DNA of 64,000 bases from Terrimonas pollutisoli (GCF_029360765.1 NZ_JARKNA010000014.1:1-64000), one strand, 5' to 3'; positions 24,146 to 34,083 are shown, counted from the stretch's first letter. The notes: a model not told the origin generated them from the letters alone. Made by a program: numbers and translations.

Positions 24146-25570
24146 ATGGAAATCAATTGCACAGAAAGAGAATTAATGATCCTGAAAAAGATTGCCCGTG
24201 CCGCTGAGCAAAAGCAGGTGGAGTGCTATCTCATTGGGGGATTTGTACGGGATAAAATTTTGGAACGACCAACAAAAGATGCGGATATTGTTTGCGTTGG
24301 TGATGGGATTGAATTGGCGGAAGCAGTGGCGAATCATTTTAAGCCGGTTCCCCAGGTAAACTTTTTTAAAAATTTTGGTACGGCGCATATCCGGCTGGAA
24401 GATGGATTTGATATCGAGTTTGTCGGTGCAAGAAAAGAAAGTTACCGGTTCGATTCCCGGAAACCAACTGTGGCCCCAGGAACCTTGGAGGACGATCAGA
24501 AACGAAGGGATTTTACCATCAATGCCTTGGCAATAAGTCTTAATAAAAATGATTATGGCAAGTTGGTTGATCCGTTTAATGGACTAACTGACCTGGAGAA
24601 CAGGATCATCAAAACGCCGATGGAGCCGGCACAAACATTCAGTGATGATCCGCTTCGCATGATGCGGGCCATTCGTTTTGCATCCCAATTGAATTTTACA
24701 ATTGAAGGCGGTACCTGGCAGGGGATTGTTGATAATGCAGAACGGATCAATATCATTTCACAGGAAAGAATAACTGATGAGCTGAACAAAATTGTATTGT
24801 CGCCCAAACCTTCTATTGGCTTTGATCTTTTGTATAAAAGTGGTTTGTTGAAATTGATCTTTCCACAAATGGTGGAACTGGCAGGAGCGGAATACAAGGA
24901 CGGGCATGGCCACAAAGATAATTTTTATCATACGCTGCAGGTGCTTGATAATATTTCACTGGCGACAACTGATCTTTGGTTGCGATGGGCGGCCATCCTG
25001 CATGATATAGCAAAGCCCGTCACCAAGCGATTTGAAGAAGGGCATGGGTGGACCTTTCACGGGCATGAGGTAGTAGGCGGAAGAATGGTGCCAAAAATAT
25101 TTGCCAAACTAAAGCTTCCGCTAAGCGAAAAAATGCGTTTTGTCAAAAAAATGGTAGAGCTTCATTTGCGGCCCATTAGTTTGACGAAGGAAAATATTAC
25201 TGACTCAGCCATCAGGCGTTTGTTGTTTGATGCCGGCGAAGATTTTGATGCACTGATGCTGCTTTGCGATGCGGACATTACATCGAAGAATAAACAAAAA
25301 ATAAAACGCTACCAGGAAAACTTTCAACTGGTGCGACTACGTTGCAAAGAGGTGGAAGAAAAGGACCAGGTACGTAACTGGCAACCACCGATCAGCGGTG
25401 AAGAAATAATGGAAATGTTTGATTTGCCTCCTTCGAGGCCGGTAGGAATTTTGAAAAATGCATTAAAAGATGCGATTCTGGATGGTATAATTCCTAATAG
25501 TTACGAGGCCGCTTATGAATACCTTGTTGAAAAAGCAAAGGAAATGGATTTGAAAATAAAGAAATCGTAA
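24146..25570 (+). CDS. cca: CCA-adding tRNA nucleotidyltransferase with HD domain
   Basis: The enzyme adds or repairs the 3' CCA of tRNAs without a template. The 474-residue product has the nucleotidyltransferase domain (GG at 31-32 in LIGGFVRDK, catalytic DAD at 45-47), the RRDFTINALAISL motif near 128, the RNA-binding segment (FSDDPLRMMRAIRFASQL near 166), and a C-terminal HD domain with AAILHDIAKP and H-x-H metal ligands (about 280-400). The ATG at 24146 starts the conserved region; the longer upstream frame runs through the heptamer array and is rejected. The enzyme is needed here because the window's tRNA-Leu has no encoded CCA. Confidence 0.92.
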   Translation: MEINCTERELMILKKIARAAEQKQVECYLIGGFVRDKILERPTKDADIVCVGDGIELAEAVANHFKPVPQVNFFKNFGTAHIRLEDGFDIEFVGARKESYRFDSRKPTVAPGTLEDDQKRRDFTINALAISLNKNDYGKLVDPFNGLTDLENRIIKTPMEPAQTFSDDPLRMMRAIRFASQLNFTIEGGTWQGIVDNAERINIISQERITDELNKIVLSPKPSIGFDLLYKSGLLKLIFPQMVELAGAEYKDGHGHKDNFYHTLQVLDNISLATTDLWLRWAAILHDIAKPVTKRFEEGHGWTFHGHEVVGGRMVPKIFAKLKLPLSEKMRFVKKMVELHLRPISLTKENITDSAIRRLLFDAGEDFDALMLLCDADITSKNKQKIKRYQENFQLVRLRCKEVEEKDQVRNWQPPISGEEIMEMFDLPPSRPVGILKNALKDAILDGIIPNSYEAAYEYLVEKAKEMDLKIKKS

Positions 25571-25579
25571 ATTCGCAGT

Positions 25580-26149
25580 ATGGCTATTTTAAAATTCAGA
25601 ATCTATTTCGAAGAAGATGAAAGCATCTACCGTGACGTAGCGATCCGGCATACGCAATCATTTTTTGATTTGCACGAAACTATCCTGAAGGCGTATGAAT
25701 TCGATAATAAACATAAAGCCACTTTTTTTCGGAGTAATGACCACTGGCAACGTGGCCGTGAAATAAGCCTGGAAAAATATGACAAAGAATACAGGGCCGA
25801 ACCTTTGCTGATGCATGAAACAACGATCGGTTCTGAAATAAAAGATCCCAATCAAAAATTTATCTATTGGTACGATTTTAACAAGAACTGGACTTTCCTG
25901 GTTGAATTGATAAATGTATCAAAAGAAGAAAGTTCCAAAATTTCCTATCCATCTACGGTCAGGGCGGAAGGTATTGCCCCCAGCCAGTATGGTACCAAAG
26001 GTTTGCTGGGTGAAAAATTTGCCGATGTGGAAGAAAAATATGATCTCACCCAGGGTGTTGATGGCTTTGGTGAAAAAGACGAAGAAGGTGAAGATCTTGG
26101 AACAACAACGGATGATGGTACGGCAGAAGAAGAAAGCGAAGAAGTGTAG
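25580..26149 (+). CDS. plasmid pRiA4b ORF-3-like family protein
   Basis: The 189-residue protein begins nine bases after cca and so is likely co-transcribed. The family pattern is visible: MAILKFRIYFEEDESIYRDV at the start, SFFDLHETILKAYEFDNKH near 28, FFRSNDHW near 50, and IYWYDFNKNWTFLVELI near 98, followed by a low-complexity acidic tail (DEEGEDLGTTTDDGTAEEES). pRiA4b ORF-3 proteins are small beta-rich proteins, some carried by mobile elements, without a defined biochemical role. The acidic tail may mediate an interaction. Confidence 0.85.
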   Translation: MAILKFRIYFEEDESIYRDVAIRHTQSFFDLHETILKAYEFDNKHKATFFRSNDHWQRGREISLEKYDKEYRAEPLLMHETTIGSEIKDPNQKFIYWYDFNKNWTFLVELINVSKEESSKISYPSTVRAEGIAPSQYGTKGLLGEKFADVEEKYDLTQGVDGFGEKDEEGEDLGTTTDDGTAEEESEEV

Positions 26150-26180
26150 TGTTGTTTTTATCAGTTTTTGCAAATAACAA

Positions 26181-26272
26181 TGTTCAATGCTCAACACTCA
26201 ATGTTCAATATCCAACAACCGGGTTAGCGGGTTCATTGAGAATTGCTAATTGAACATTGAATATTGAACATT
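26181..26272. repeat. inverted pair of heptanucleotide arrays before miaA
   Basis: Left array: TGTTCAA, TGCTCAA, CACTCAA, TGTTCAA, TATCCAA (26181-26215). Right array: TTGAGAA, TTGCTAA, TTGAACA, TTGAATA, TTGAACA (from about 26236 to 26270). Both have period 7, and TGTTCAA is the complement of TTGAACA, so they can pair. The predicted miaA start lies inside the right array. Confidence 0.8.
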
Positions 26273-27174
26273 TTTTGAAATCTCCCGACAAAACAGTCAT
26301 TATTATCGTGGGACCGACAGCTGTCGGGAAAACCGCTATTGCCATAGACGTTGCAAAGCATTTCCAAACAGAAATAATTTCTGCTGATAGCCGTCAATGT
26401 TTCAAAGAAATGAATATTGGCGTTGCCCGGCCGTCGCCGGAAGAACTGCAACTGATAAAACATCATTTCATCACATCACATAGTATCCACGAAGAAGTGA
26501 CTGCTGTAACTTTCGAACAGTATGCATTGAAAAAAGTCGGTGAATTGTTTCACCAACACGATATCGTGGTGATGACCGGCGGTACCGGTTTGTATATAAA
26601 AGCATTTTGCGAAGGTCTCGACCTTGTTCCTGATATACCAAAGCAAATAAGGGAAGCCATTGTAGCAAATTATGATCAATTGGGTCTTGAATGGTTGCAG
26701 AATGAAATCAAATTAAAGGATCCTGAATTTTACCAGTCGGGAGAAATACAAAATCCTCAAAGGATTATGCGGGCATTGGAAGTAAAGGAGGCAACCGGCG
26801 AGTCGATCCTGCATTTCCGGAAAGGAAAAAAACGGGAGCGGAATTTTGAAATAAAAAAAATCGGCCTCGAATTACCAAAAGAAATGCTCCGCCAGCGAAT
26901 TGATAAAAGAGTGGATCAAATGATGGATGCAGGTTTGCTGGATGAAGTAAAACAATTGCAACCATTTAAGCAGTTGAATGCCCTGCAAACGGTGGGCTAT
27001 GCTGAATTGTTTGATTATCTCGATGGTAAATTATCATTGAATAAAGCAATAGAACAAATAAAAATACATACCCGGCAGTATGCAAAGCGGCAAATGACCT
27101 GGTTTAAAAAAGACCAGGAAATTAAATGGTATTCACCTGATGATACCGCAGATATTATCAAAGCAATCAGCTGA
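26257..27174 (+). CDS. miaA: tRNA dimethylallyltransferase
   Basis: The enzyme transfers a dimethylallyl group to A37 of tRNAs reading UNN codons. The 305-residue product has the P-loop GPTAVGKT near residue 19, SADSRQCFKEMNIGVARPSP near 40, the VVMTGGTGLYIKAF motif near 105, and the C-terminal tRNA-binding part ending in TRQYAKRQMTWFKKD. There is no ATG before the P-loop. The TTG at 26257 is inside the heptamer array, and a TTG at 26275 would give a product six residues shorter that starts nearer the usual family start. The first residues may therefore be repeat-derived. Confidence 0.9.
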   Translation: MNIEHFLKSPDKTVIIIVGPTAVGKTAIAIDVAKHFQTEIISADSRQCFKEMNIGVARPSPEELQLIKHHFITSHSIHEEVTAVTFEQYALKKVGELFHQHDIVVMTGGTGLYIKAFCEGLDLVPDIPKQIREAIVANYDQLGLEWLQNEIKLKDPEFYQSGEIQNPQRIMRALEVKEATGESILHFRKGKKRERNFEIKKIGLELPKEMLRQRIDKRVDQMMDAGLLDEVKQLQPFKQLNALQTVGYAELFDYLDGKLSLNKAIEQIKIHTRQYAKRQMTWFKKDQEIKWYSPDDTADIIKAIS

Positions 27175-27234
27175 AAATATTTTCCAGGCGTCATATTAAT
27201 GAAGTTTCAAGGGAGGTCTTAGGCCTCGATTGGT

Positions 27235-27242
27235 TATCTTTG
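27235..27242 (+). promoter_or_regulatory. -7 box upstream of the outer-membrane receptor gene
   Basis: TATCTTTG matches TAnnTTTG and lies 66 bases before the ATG at 27309. Confidence 0.5.
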
Positions 27243-27308
27243 TCGTTCCCACTTGATGCTGAATTACCGCTTACGGATCAACAAAAGGTTTTACTACAAT
27301 CGTGCAGC

Positions 27309-29852
27309 ATGAAATTTTTTTCTACTTTATTAGTCTTTCATTTTTTTTCTTTAACCATACAAGCCCAGATAGACAGAGAACAGCAACACGGTACAGAATC
27401 ATCTGCCATCAAAATAAATACCAGCAGGCTCTACGGAAAATTGATCGATAAGAATACTGGTAAGCCGATCAGTGCCGCCTCAGTGCAACTTTTCATCGCC
27501 AATAAAGACAGTATAATCACTGGTATGCTGAGCAAAGCAAACGGCGATTTTGAGTTGTTGGATATTCCGGCTAATCAAGACCTCAAAATTGTTATTTCGG
27601 CCATAGGGTTTGAACCTTATGAACAGGCAATTGAGGGTAATTCAGTGCGACGAGGAAGGGGAAATCTCGAAAGGGACCTCGGCAATATTGCAATGGAACC
27701 CAATATCCAGGTATTGGGTGGCGTGACCATTGTGTCGAACAAACCTGTAATGGAATTGGCCGTGGATCGTAAAGTGTACAATGTGGCGAAAAGTTTCACA
27801 GCAACCGGTGGTACGGCTATCGACGTGATGAAAAATATTCCTTCATTAAAAGTAGATATCGATGGTAATGTGCAATTGCGTAATAGCTCGCCGCAAATAT
27901 TTATTGATGGCCGGCCCACTATTTTAACGCTTGACCAGATACCCGCCGACAACATTGAAAAAGTTGAATTGGTAACTAACCCTTCCGCAAAGTTTGATGC
28001 AGCCAGTTCAGGTGGCATTATCAATATTGTATTGAAAAAAAATAAACGAATCGGTTTGAATGGTATCATTTCCGCATCAGTAGGCACACCAAAAATTCTT
28101 AATAGTAATCTTAATTTAAATCTGCGCCAGGGTAAGTTTAATTTTTTTGCTATCGGCGGTTATAATCAGTCCGGCGGAAAGGCAAGAGGAGAAACAAAGC
28201 GGCAGAATAAAACGGGTGGCGCCATCCAGGATTATTTTAACCAGGTTACTACCAATAATCGTCTGCGCCGTTTTCAATCACTTCGTTTTGGAACGGATTA
28301 TTTCATTGATAACCGGAACACTTTGTCCCTGACACAGGATTTCGGAAAAGGACGCTTCAGGAACAGGGAAGAACAGGAACAACAGTACCTTGATCAGAAC
28401 GAGACTATGCAATACTATGGTAATCGTTTTGCCAATGGGAGATCAACCTTCAGGCGACGCAGCACAAGATTAAGCTATAAGCACAGTTTTCCGCAGGCAA
28501 GCCGCGAATTGACAGCAGACATCACCTACAATTATGGAAAAAATACCGAGAACTCGAATATCGATAACATCTTTTTAAATCCGGATGGCAGCACTTATAA
28601 GCCATCATCAAAAGTTCGCAATGAAGGTAGCGGACGAAATGAACAGTTCACTTTCCAGGCAGATTATATTCACCCTTTCAATGAAGAAACAAAATTGGAA
28701 ACAGGTATTCGCAGTTTCCAAAATGAGTCACGCAGTTTTTATAATGCTTTTGCTGTTGATAATGCTCTTGAAACAAAACTCCCGTTGAGCAATAACTATA
28801 AGTACAGGGAAACAGTCAATGCTTTATATGCTACTTATTCGGGGAAGAAAAAGACTTTCTCTTACCAGTTTGGCTTCAGGGCGGAGGTTTCTAAATTCAC
28901 CGGCACCTTAATAGATAGTGCTTTCAAATTCGGCTACGAATATCCTGCTGCTATAAAAAATATTTGGGACGCCATCTTCCCCAGTATGTTTTTGGCGAAG
29001 CAGATAGGTGAAAACGATCAGCTTCAATTCAATTACTCAAGGCGTATCAGGCGGCCAAACTTTTGGCAGATTAACCCTTTTATTGATATCAATGACCCCG
29101 TTAACCTGCGACAAGGTAATCCACAGTTGCGACCCGAGTTTATTAATTCCTTTGAATTCAATTATAGCAAGGACTATAAGAATGGAAATTTCCTGGCATC
29201 TGTTTATTTTAGAAATAATCCTGATGATATCACGCAGTACAGTGATACCATTACTGCGGCACAATATGAACAATTGCAAAATGCGGGAATAGATCCGAAT
29301 GCGATATTAAACACCTTTATCAATGCCGGCATTACCAACCGCTATGGGGCTGAGTTTGTAGTGCAACACAAACAGGGGAAAAATTTTACAATAACGCCTT
29401 CCTTCGATTTTCAATACCGCACCGTAAAGGCGGAAGTAAAAGAACTTGACCTGAGCAATGATGGATTTAGTTGGGAAGCTCAACTTACAACCGATTATAA
29501 AATTGAAACGAATACAAAATCTATTTTCAATAACCTGGGCTTCCAGTTGATGGGAGAATATGAGTCGGCTGAAGTAATACCACAAGGCAGGAGAAAGCCA
29601 GAGTATGGAGTAGACTTTGCGATGCGCAAAGATTTTCTGAAAAACAATAAAGCAACTATCACGTTTGGCATCAATGATATTTTCAATACACAACGATGGG
29701 GCACCATCTATGATACGGAAATATTTTACCAGGATTCGTACCGTCGGTGGAATGTGCGGAATTTCCGGGTTACGTTCAGCTACAAATTTGGTAAGGCTGA
29801 CTTTTCATTATCGAGAAGAAATGAAAGAGGCGGCGGTGGAGAGGATGATTAA
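27309..29852 (+). CDS. TonB-dependent receptor-like outer-membrane protein (OMP_b-brl_3 type)
   Basis: The 847-residue protein has a signal peptide (about 1-19), a carboxypeptidase-like regulatory domain (about 38-125, LYGKLIDKNTGKPISAASVQ), a plug (about 140-240, with FIDGRPTILTLDQIPADNIE and KFDAASSGGIINIVLKK), and a long beta-barrel ending with a Gly/Asp-rich tail (RGGGGEDD). The SGGIINI motif marks the TonB plug. There is no SusD-like or DUF4249 partner, so ligand and function are open; such proteins occur widely in Bacteroidota without assigned substrate. ATG at 27309 is chosen because it starts the signal peptide. Confidence 0.85.
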   Translation: MKFFSTLLVFHFFSLTIQAQIDREQQHGTESSAIKINTSRLYGKLIDKNTGKPISAASVQLFIANKDSIITGMLSKANGDFELLDIPANQDLKIVISAIGFEPYEQAIEGNSVRRGRGNLERDLGNIAMEPNIQVLGGVTIVSNKPVMELAVDRKVYNVAKSFTATGGTAIDVMKNIPSLKVDIDGNVQLRNSSPQIFIDGRPTILTLDQIPADNIEKVELVTNPSAKFDAASSGGIINIVLKKNKRIGLNGIISASVGTPKILNSNLNLNLRQGKFNFFAIGGYNQSGGKARGETKRQNKTGGAIQDYFNQVTTNNRLRRFQSLRFGTDYFIDNRNTLSLTQDFGKGRFRNREEQEQQYLDQNETMQYYGNRFANGRSTFRRRSTRLSYKHSFPQASRELTADITYNYGKNTENSNIDNIFLNPDGSTYKPSSKVRNEGSGRNEQFTFQADYIHPFNEETKLETGIRSFQNESRSFYNAFAVDNALETKLPLSNNYKYRETVNALYATYSGKKKTFSYQFGFRAEVSKFTGTLIDSAFKFGYEYPAAIKNIWDAIFPSMFLAKQIGENDQLQFNYSRRIRRPNFWQINPFIDINDPVNLRQGNPQLRPEFINSFEFNYSKDYKNGNFLASVYFRNNPDDITQYSDTITAAQYEQLQNAGIDPNAILNTFINAGITNRYGAEFVVQHKQGKNFTITPSFDFQYRTVKAEVKELDLSNDGFSWEAQLTTDYKIETNTKSIFNNLGFQLMGEYESAEVIPQGRRKPEYGVDFAMRKDFLKNNKATITFGINDIFNTQRWGTIYDTEIFYQDSYRRWNVRNFRVTFSYKFGKADFSLSRRNERGGGGEDD

Positions 29853-29923
29853 CGATTAAACCGTTCATAAAAAAAGAAAGGCCTAAATGTCTTTCGCTTC
29901 AAAATATTGCTATTTCCTCACAA

Positions 29924-29935
29924 AATCGTGGTTCT
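29924..29935 (-). repeat. AGAACCACGATT repeat end after the FadL-like gene
   Basis: On the minus strand AGAACCACGATT begins two bases after the TAG stop of the gene at 29938. It is one end of the family described at 53563-53700. A weak ACGATTAA remnant at the end of the convergent receptor gene could be the other end. Confidence 0.55.
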
Positions 29936-29937
29936 GG

Positions 29938-31506
29938 CTATATCTTAAACCCAAGAGTCAGTATCACATTACTACCGTTCCCTTTGATGGCGGCAAATGT
30001 ATTGGCCTTATCAGATAGGCGATAGGGAAAGTTGACATCTTTTTGCAATGCATGCTGATAGGTAAGATCAATAAAGATACCAGCATTGCGGTAACCCAGG
30101 CCGCCACTTACAAACATGCGGTTAGCCTTTAATTCTTTGTCTGAGTAGGGTGATCCATAATAGGAGAATCCAAGCCGCGTCATTATCGTTGTAAATTTCA
30201 ATTCTCCACCGACCCTGAAATTAAAAGCTCCTTTGTAATAATCTTTGATCACTTCATTCACATCTTTATAGTAAGCTTCTTCACTATCGGTACCATAAGA
30301 GCTGGCTTGCCAAAAACGGTTGGAACCATGTGTTACGTATTCCACATCCGCCGTAATAAAACCTTTTTGCTGGCGAACATCTTCTACTTCACGCAAAACA
30401 TAAGAACCGCTGACTAAAAACTTCCAGGGGGAATTTAATTCATACTTATAAACCGGGTCTGAGTCTTCACCTGGTAATTGATTCGACTCGATTGTATGTG
30501 CGCCACGTACAGTTCGAAATGTGTCAAGATCAGTAACCATTTTACCGTGATACGTATCTTCCAGGCTGTAAAACGTAGGGGAGTGAATTGCAAAACCAAG
30601 ACGTACAAATTCAGAAGGCTTCGCAATTACACCAAATCTTAATGTTCCGCCCGCACCCTTTGTTTTGTAAGTCTCACTAAGCTCTGAATAATTGAAGTGA
30701 TTGTAGATATTGCCGGTAGCGTCCTCCTCGCGGAAAGTTGTTTCTCTTTTATATTTTACAACCGAAAAGCTCAATGAGCCACCGATATAAAGTTTGTCAT
30801 CCATATTGGCTGCATAGCCAAAAGCGATATCGGTAACACCACCACTTGTTTCGATCAACTGTGACTGATCCACTAAAAAATCGCCACCTTCTTTTAATTG
30901 CCCCCACATAGCCATACTAATCACATCGGGGGTGGAATTGCCGGCGAGGGTGGTTGTATCAATAAGGTAATTATAAGTCGCCATACGGCTGCCATATGAA
31001 ACGCTGCGGTTGTCAGGTATAAAACCGATGTCAATACCTCTTGATGCAACTTCTGCTGCATATTGTTCGGCCTGTGAGCTAAAGTCATTCTTGCCGGTAT
31101 AATAAATGGTATTAGAAAAATTAACCGTTCTTGTGATTCCTATACTAAAGGCCTGGCTTTTCCATTTACCCCTGCCGGCCCAGCCTGTTACAAAACCGGT
31201 AGTGCCCAGGTTAAAATACTTGTCCTTTTCCTTGCTACTGATGCCGCGAAAGTTGCTTTTGTTGGTCAAAAAAGAATAACCGGGTGAAAGAACAATTTCT
31301 CTTGTCTTGAAGAAACCAAGTCCCGCGGGGTTGACAAGGTTTGCCGATATATCTCCACCCAACGAACCCATTGCCCCACCAATGGCATTGATTCTTGCTG
31401 TTCCATTAGTTGGCTGCCAGGAGTATTTCAACACATCTTCGGGCACCTGTGCAAATGCATAGGATGATAGCAGAACAAATGCCCCGGTAAATAGATTACG
31501 CTTCAT
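29938..31506 (-). CDS. OmpP1/FadL-like outer-membrane transport protein
   Basis: The 522-residue protein starts at the ATG at 31506 with a signal peptide (MKRNLFTGAFVLLSSYAFAQ). The N-terminal hatch region GTARINAIGGAMGSLGGDIS, then ANLVNPAGLGFF (about 38-70) is typical of the FadL/OmpP1/TodX family, followed by alternating strands to the C-terminal LTLGFKI. These barrels let hydrophobic compounds cross the outer membrane. Substrate unknown. The ORF could extend 16 codons upstream, but that would mask the signal peptide. Confidence 0.82.
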   Translation of the reverse strand: MKRNLFTGAFVLLSSYAFAQVPEDVLKYSWQPTNGTARINAIGGAMGSLGGDISANLVNPAGLGFFKTREIVLSPGYSFLTNKSNFRGISSKEKDKYFNLGTTGFVTGWAGRGKWKSQAFSIGITRTVNFSNTIYYTGKNDFSSQAEQYAAEVASRGIDIGFIPDNRSVSYGSRMATYNYLIDTTTLAGNSTPDVISMAMWGQLKEGGDFLVDQSQLIETSGGVTDIAFGYAANMDDKLYIGGSLSFSVVKYKRETTFREEDATGNIYNHFNYSELSETYKTKGAGGTLRFGVIAKPSEFVRLGFAIHSPTFYSLEDTYHGKMVTDLDTFRTVRGAHTIESNQLPGEDSDPVYKYELNSPWKFLVSGSYVLREVEDVRQQKGFITADVEYVTHGSNRFWQASSYGTDSEEAYYKDVNEVIKDYYKGAFNFRVGGELKFTTIMTRLGFSYYGSPYSDKELKANRMFVSGGLGYRNAGIFIDLTYQHALQKDVNFPYRLSDKANTFAAIKGNGSNVILTLGFKI

Positions 31507-31609
31507 ACGTTTATTTTTCGATTGCTGCTTAGATATAAAAAGGGAGGAAAACACTCAAGTGTACTACTTAAATACATTCCTCCCGGTAAAATAGTTTATA
31601 AAGCCGCCA

Positions 31610-32353
31610 TTATCTGGGTGGCCTGCTGGATCCGCTTCCACTGCTACTACTACTACTACTACTACTGCTGCTCCTTGATGAGGAAGAAGAACTGCTGCTG
31701 GATGAAGGAGTATAGCTTCTGGAAGGAGTTGAATTGCTGCTTGGGTTATAGCTGTTATTATTGTCAGAGTTGGAGAATACTTTACGAACAGATTGGCCTA
31801 AAGAACTCCTGTTGCTATTGCTGTTGATATAACGGTTATTATTGCCGTTATTATAGCTATTACTCAAGCCGCGGCTTCCTGCAGGGCGATTAAGACTGCT
31901 GCCGGTATTATAACTGGCCGGGTTAAATGCTAACGGACGGCTCGGCGGATTATATCTGGTCGGATTTTTAATAATGATCACACCAGGATAATAGAGAATA
32001 CCACCATAATAGGGGTTGTAGAAATTATTCCAGGTATAATAACTATTCCATGGATTGTTCCAACTGTGATAATATCCGTAAGGGTTATAAGCGTAAGTGT
32101 TGTAAAAATAATAGTCATCCAAAGCCGACCAGCGATAACGATTCTGCAATCTCATTCGCAAAAACCTGTCTTCGTAATAATCGTCTGAGCCACGATAATA
32201 CTTGTCGTCCTGTTTTTCAACACGAACGTATTCATCCTGAGGTTTGCCGGGGGAATAATAAACATCGTCCGGCGTTTGGCCGGTTTTATAAGCGGTGGTG
32301 CAACTGCTGAAAACAACTGCTGTTAGTGCCACAAGAAGAACGGACAATTTCAT
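31610..32353 (-). CDS. hypothetical lipoprotein with poly-serine tail
   Basis: The 247-residue product starts at the ATG at 32353 with a lipoprotein signal (VVFSSC, about Cys18). A Tyr/Asn/Asp-rich central part (repeated YYF, YNPYGYY, NSYYTW motifs, about 60-140) is followed by an Asn/Ser-rich region and then two runs of ten or more Ser broken by Arg, ending GSGSSRPPR. The serine runs are encoded by an (AGT)n tract (31644-31664 in the minus-strand reading). The low complexity suggests a flexible surface or linker region. No enzyme domain is visible. Confidence 0.7.
   Translation of the reverse strand: MKLSVLLVALTAVVFSSCTTAYKTGQTPDDVYYSPGKPQDEYVRVEKQDDKYYRGSDDYYEDRFLRMRLQNRYRWSALDDYYFYNTYAYNPYGYYHSWNNPWNSYYTWNNFYNPYYGGILYYPGVIIIKNPTRYNPPSRPLAFNPASYNTGSSLNRPAGSRGLSNSYNNGNNNRYINSNSNRSSLGQSVRKVFSNSDNNNSYNPSSNSTPSRSYTPSSSSSSSSSSRSSSSSSSSSSSGSGSSRPPR
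31644..31664 (+). repeat. trinucleotide microsatellite (CTA)7 in the poly-serine coding region
   Basis: Seven perfect CTA units lie within a longer CTG/CTA tract. Read on the minus strand they are consecutive AGT serine codons, so slippage would change the serine count without shifting the frame. Confidence 0.85.
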
Positions 32354-32607
32354 GGCAAACGGTTTTATTAGTTTAAGGTTGAAGTTACTACTTTTGTGCG
32401 ACTTTGATTTTTCAAACAACTGTTTGCCAAAGTTACAATCATTGCATTGACATTATTGCAGGCATAGCTGTTAAGATAAACGTAAATGTCTGAGCCGGGA
32501 TTAGTTGGATTTGTGGGATTGATAGGATAGCCCGGAAATAGAATTGAATATAAAATTCATTTTAAGATAAAAAAGGATTGTAAAGCGAAAGAGAAACGAT
32601 AAATTTT

Positions 32608-34083
32608 ATGAGTAAAGAAATCACGTCAAGAGAACAGGATTATTCGCAATGGTATAATGATTTGGTAATTAAAGGCGGCCTGGCTGATTACTCAGCGGTA
32701 CGCGGCTGCATGGTGATAAAGCCCTATGGATTTACACTTTGGGAAAACATGCGGGACGCTTTGGACAAAATGTTTAAGGACACCGGTCATGTGAACGCTT
32801 ATTTTCCGCTGTTCATTCCAAAAAGTTTTTTAAGTAAGGAGGCAGCTCATGTCGAAGGCTTTGCAAAGGAGTGTGCGGTGGTTACGCATTACCGGTTAAA
32901 AAATGATCCAAACGGTGGGGGTGTAGTGGTGGATCCTGAAGCAAAGCTGGAGGAGGAATTAATCATTCGTCCGACCAGTGAGACTATTATCTGGAACACA
33001 TACAAAGACTGGATACAATCTTATCGTGATCTTCCCTTGCTTATTAATCAGTGGGCTAATGTAGTACGCTGGGAAATGCGTACCCGCTTGTTTTTACGGA
33101 CAGCCGAGTTTTTATGGCAGGAAGGACATACGGCACATGCTACCAAAGAAGAAGCTATTGAGGAAACAAAAAAGATGCTGGAAGTATATGCCACATTTGC
33201 GGAAGAGTTTATGGCATTGCCCGTCATTCGTGGTGTAAAAACCGAGAGTGAACGTTTTGCCGGTGCGGAAGACACTTACTGTATTGAGGCATTGATGCAG
33301 GATGGAAAAGCTTTACAGGCCGGAACCTCCCATTTCCTGGGGCAGAATTTTGCCAAAGCCTTTGATGTTACTTTTTCCAACAAAGAAAATAAGTTGGAGC
33401 ATGTTTGGGCTACCAGCTGGGGCGTAAGTACGAGATTGGTGGGTGCATTGGTGATGGCACACAGTGATGATGATGGTTTAATCTTGCCGCCCAGGATTGC
33501 GCCTTTGCAGGTGGTGATCGTTCCAATTTATAAAGGCGATGAACAAAAAGCCCTGATCAATGAAAAGGCAAACGAAATAATGGCTAACCTGAAAAAGCTG
33601 GGTGTGCGGGTGAAGTATGATGACAATGACAATAACAGACCCGGGTGGAAGTTTGCAGAATATGAAAAGACAGGAGTGCCTGTTCGTATTGCACTAGGAG
33701 CAAGAGACCTGGAGAAAAATGTTGTGGAAGTGGCCCGTCGTGATACCAAAGAGAAGAAAACTGTTGGCCTGGACGGTATTGCGCAATACATTGACGGCCT
33801 GTTGCTGGAGATTCAGCATGCAATGTTTAAAAAGGCGAAGACTTATCAGCAGGAACATATTACTCCTGCCAATAGCTGGGAAGAATTTGAAAAATTGCTG
33901 GACGAAAAGACCGGGTTTATTTCGGCGCATTGGGATGGAACTGCTGAAACTGAAGAAGCCATTAAAGAAAAAACAAAAGCTACGATTCGTTGCATTCCGT
34001 TGAATAACCAATTGGAAGATGGTAAATGTATTTTCACAGGTAAACCATCGACACAGCGGGTTTTGTTTGCAAGAGCATATTAA
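32608..34083 (+). CDS. proS: prolyl-tRNA synthetase, eukaryote/archaea-like type
   Basis: The enzyme charges tRNA-Pro. The 491-residue length and lack of the large bacterial editing insertion place it in the shorter type-3 (archaeal/eukaryote-like) class. Class II motifs are visible: GCMVIKPYGFTLWENM near 31 (motif 1), RTAEFLWQEGHTAH near 165 (motif 2), and SWGVSTRLVGALVMAHSDDD near 270 (motif 3). The anticodon-binding domain (VVIVPIYKGDEQK near 300) and a C-terminal domain ending in FARAY follow. Membrane protein genes follow after a short gap. Confidence 0.95.
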   Translation: MSKEITSREQDYSQWYNDLVIKGGLADYSAVRGCMVIKPYGFTLWENMRDALDKMFKDTGHVNAYFPLFIPKSFLSKEAAHVEGFAKECAVVTHYRLKNDPNGGGVVVDPEAKLEEELIIRPTSETIIWNTYKDWIQSYRDLPLLINQWANVVRWEMRTRLFLRTAEFLWQEGHTAHATKEEAIEETKKMLEVYATFAEEFMALPVIRGVKTESERFAGAEDTYCIEALMQDGKALQAGTSHFLGQNFAKAFDVTFSNKENKLEHVWATSWGVSTRLVGALVMAHSDDDGLILPPRIAPLQVVIVPIYKGDEQKALINEKANEIMANLKKLGVRVKYDDNDNNRPGWKFAEYEKTGVPVRIALGARDLEKNVVEVARRDTKEKKTVGLDGIAQYIDGLLLEIQHAMFKKAKTYQQEHITPANSWEEFEKLLDEKTGFISAHWDGTAETEEAIKEKTKATIRCIPLNNQLEDGKCIFTGKPSTQRVLFARAY

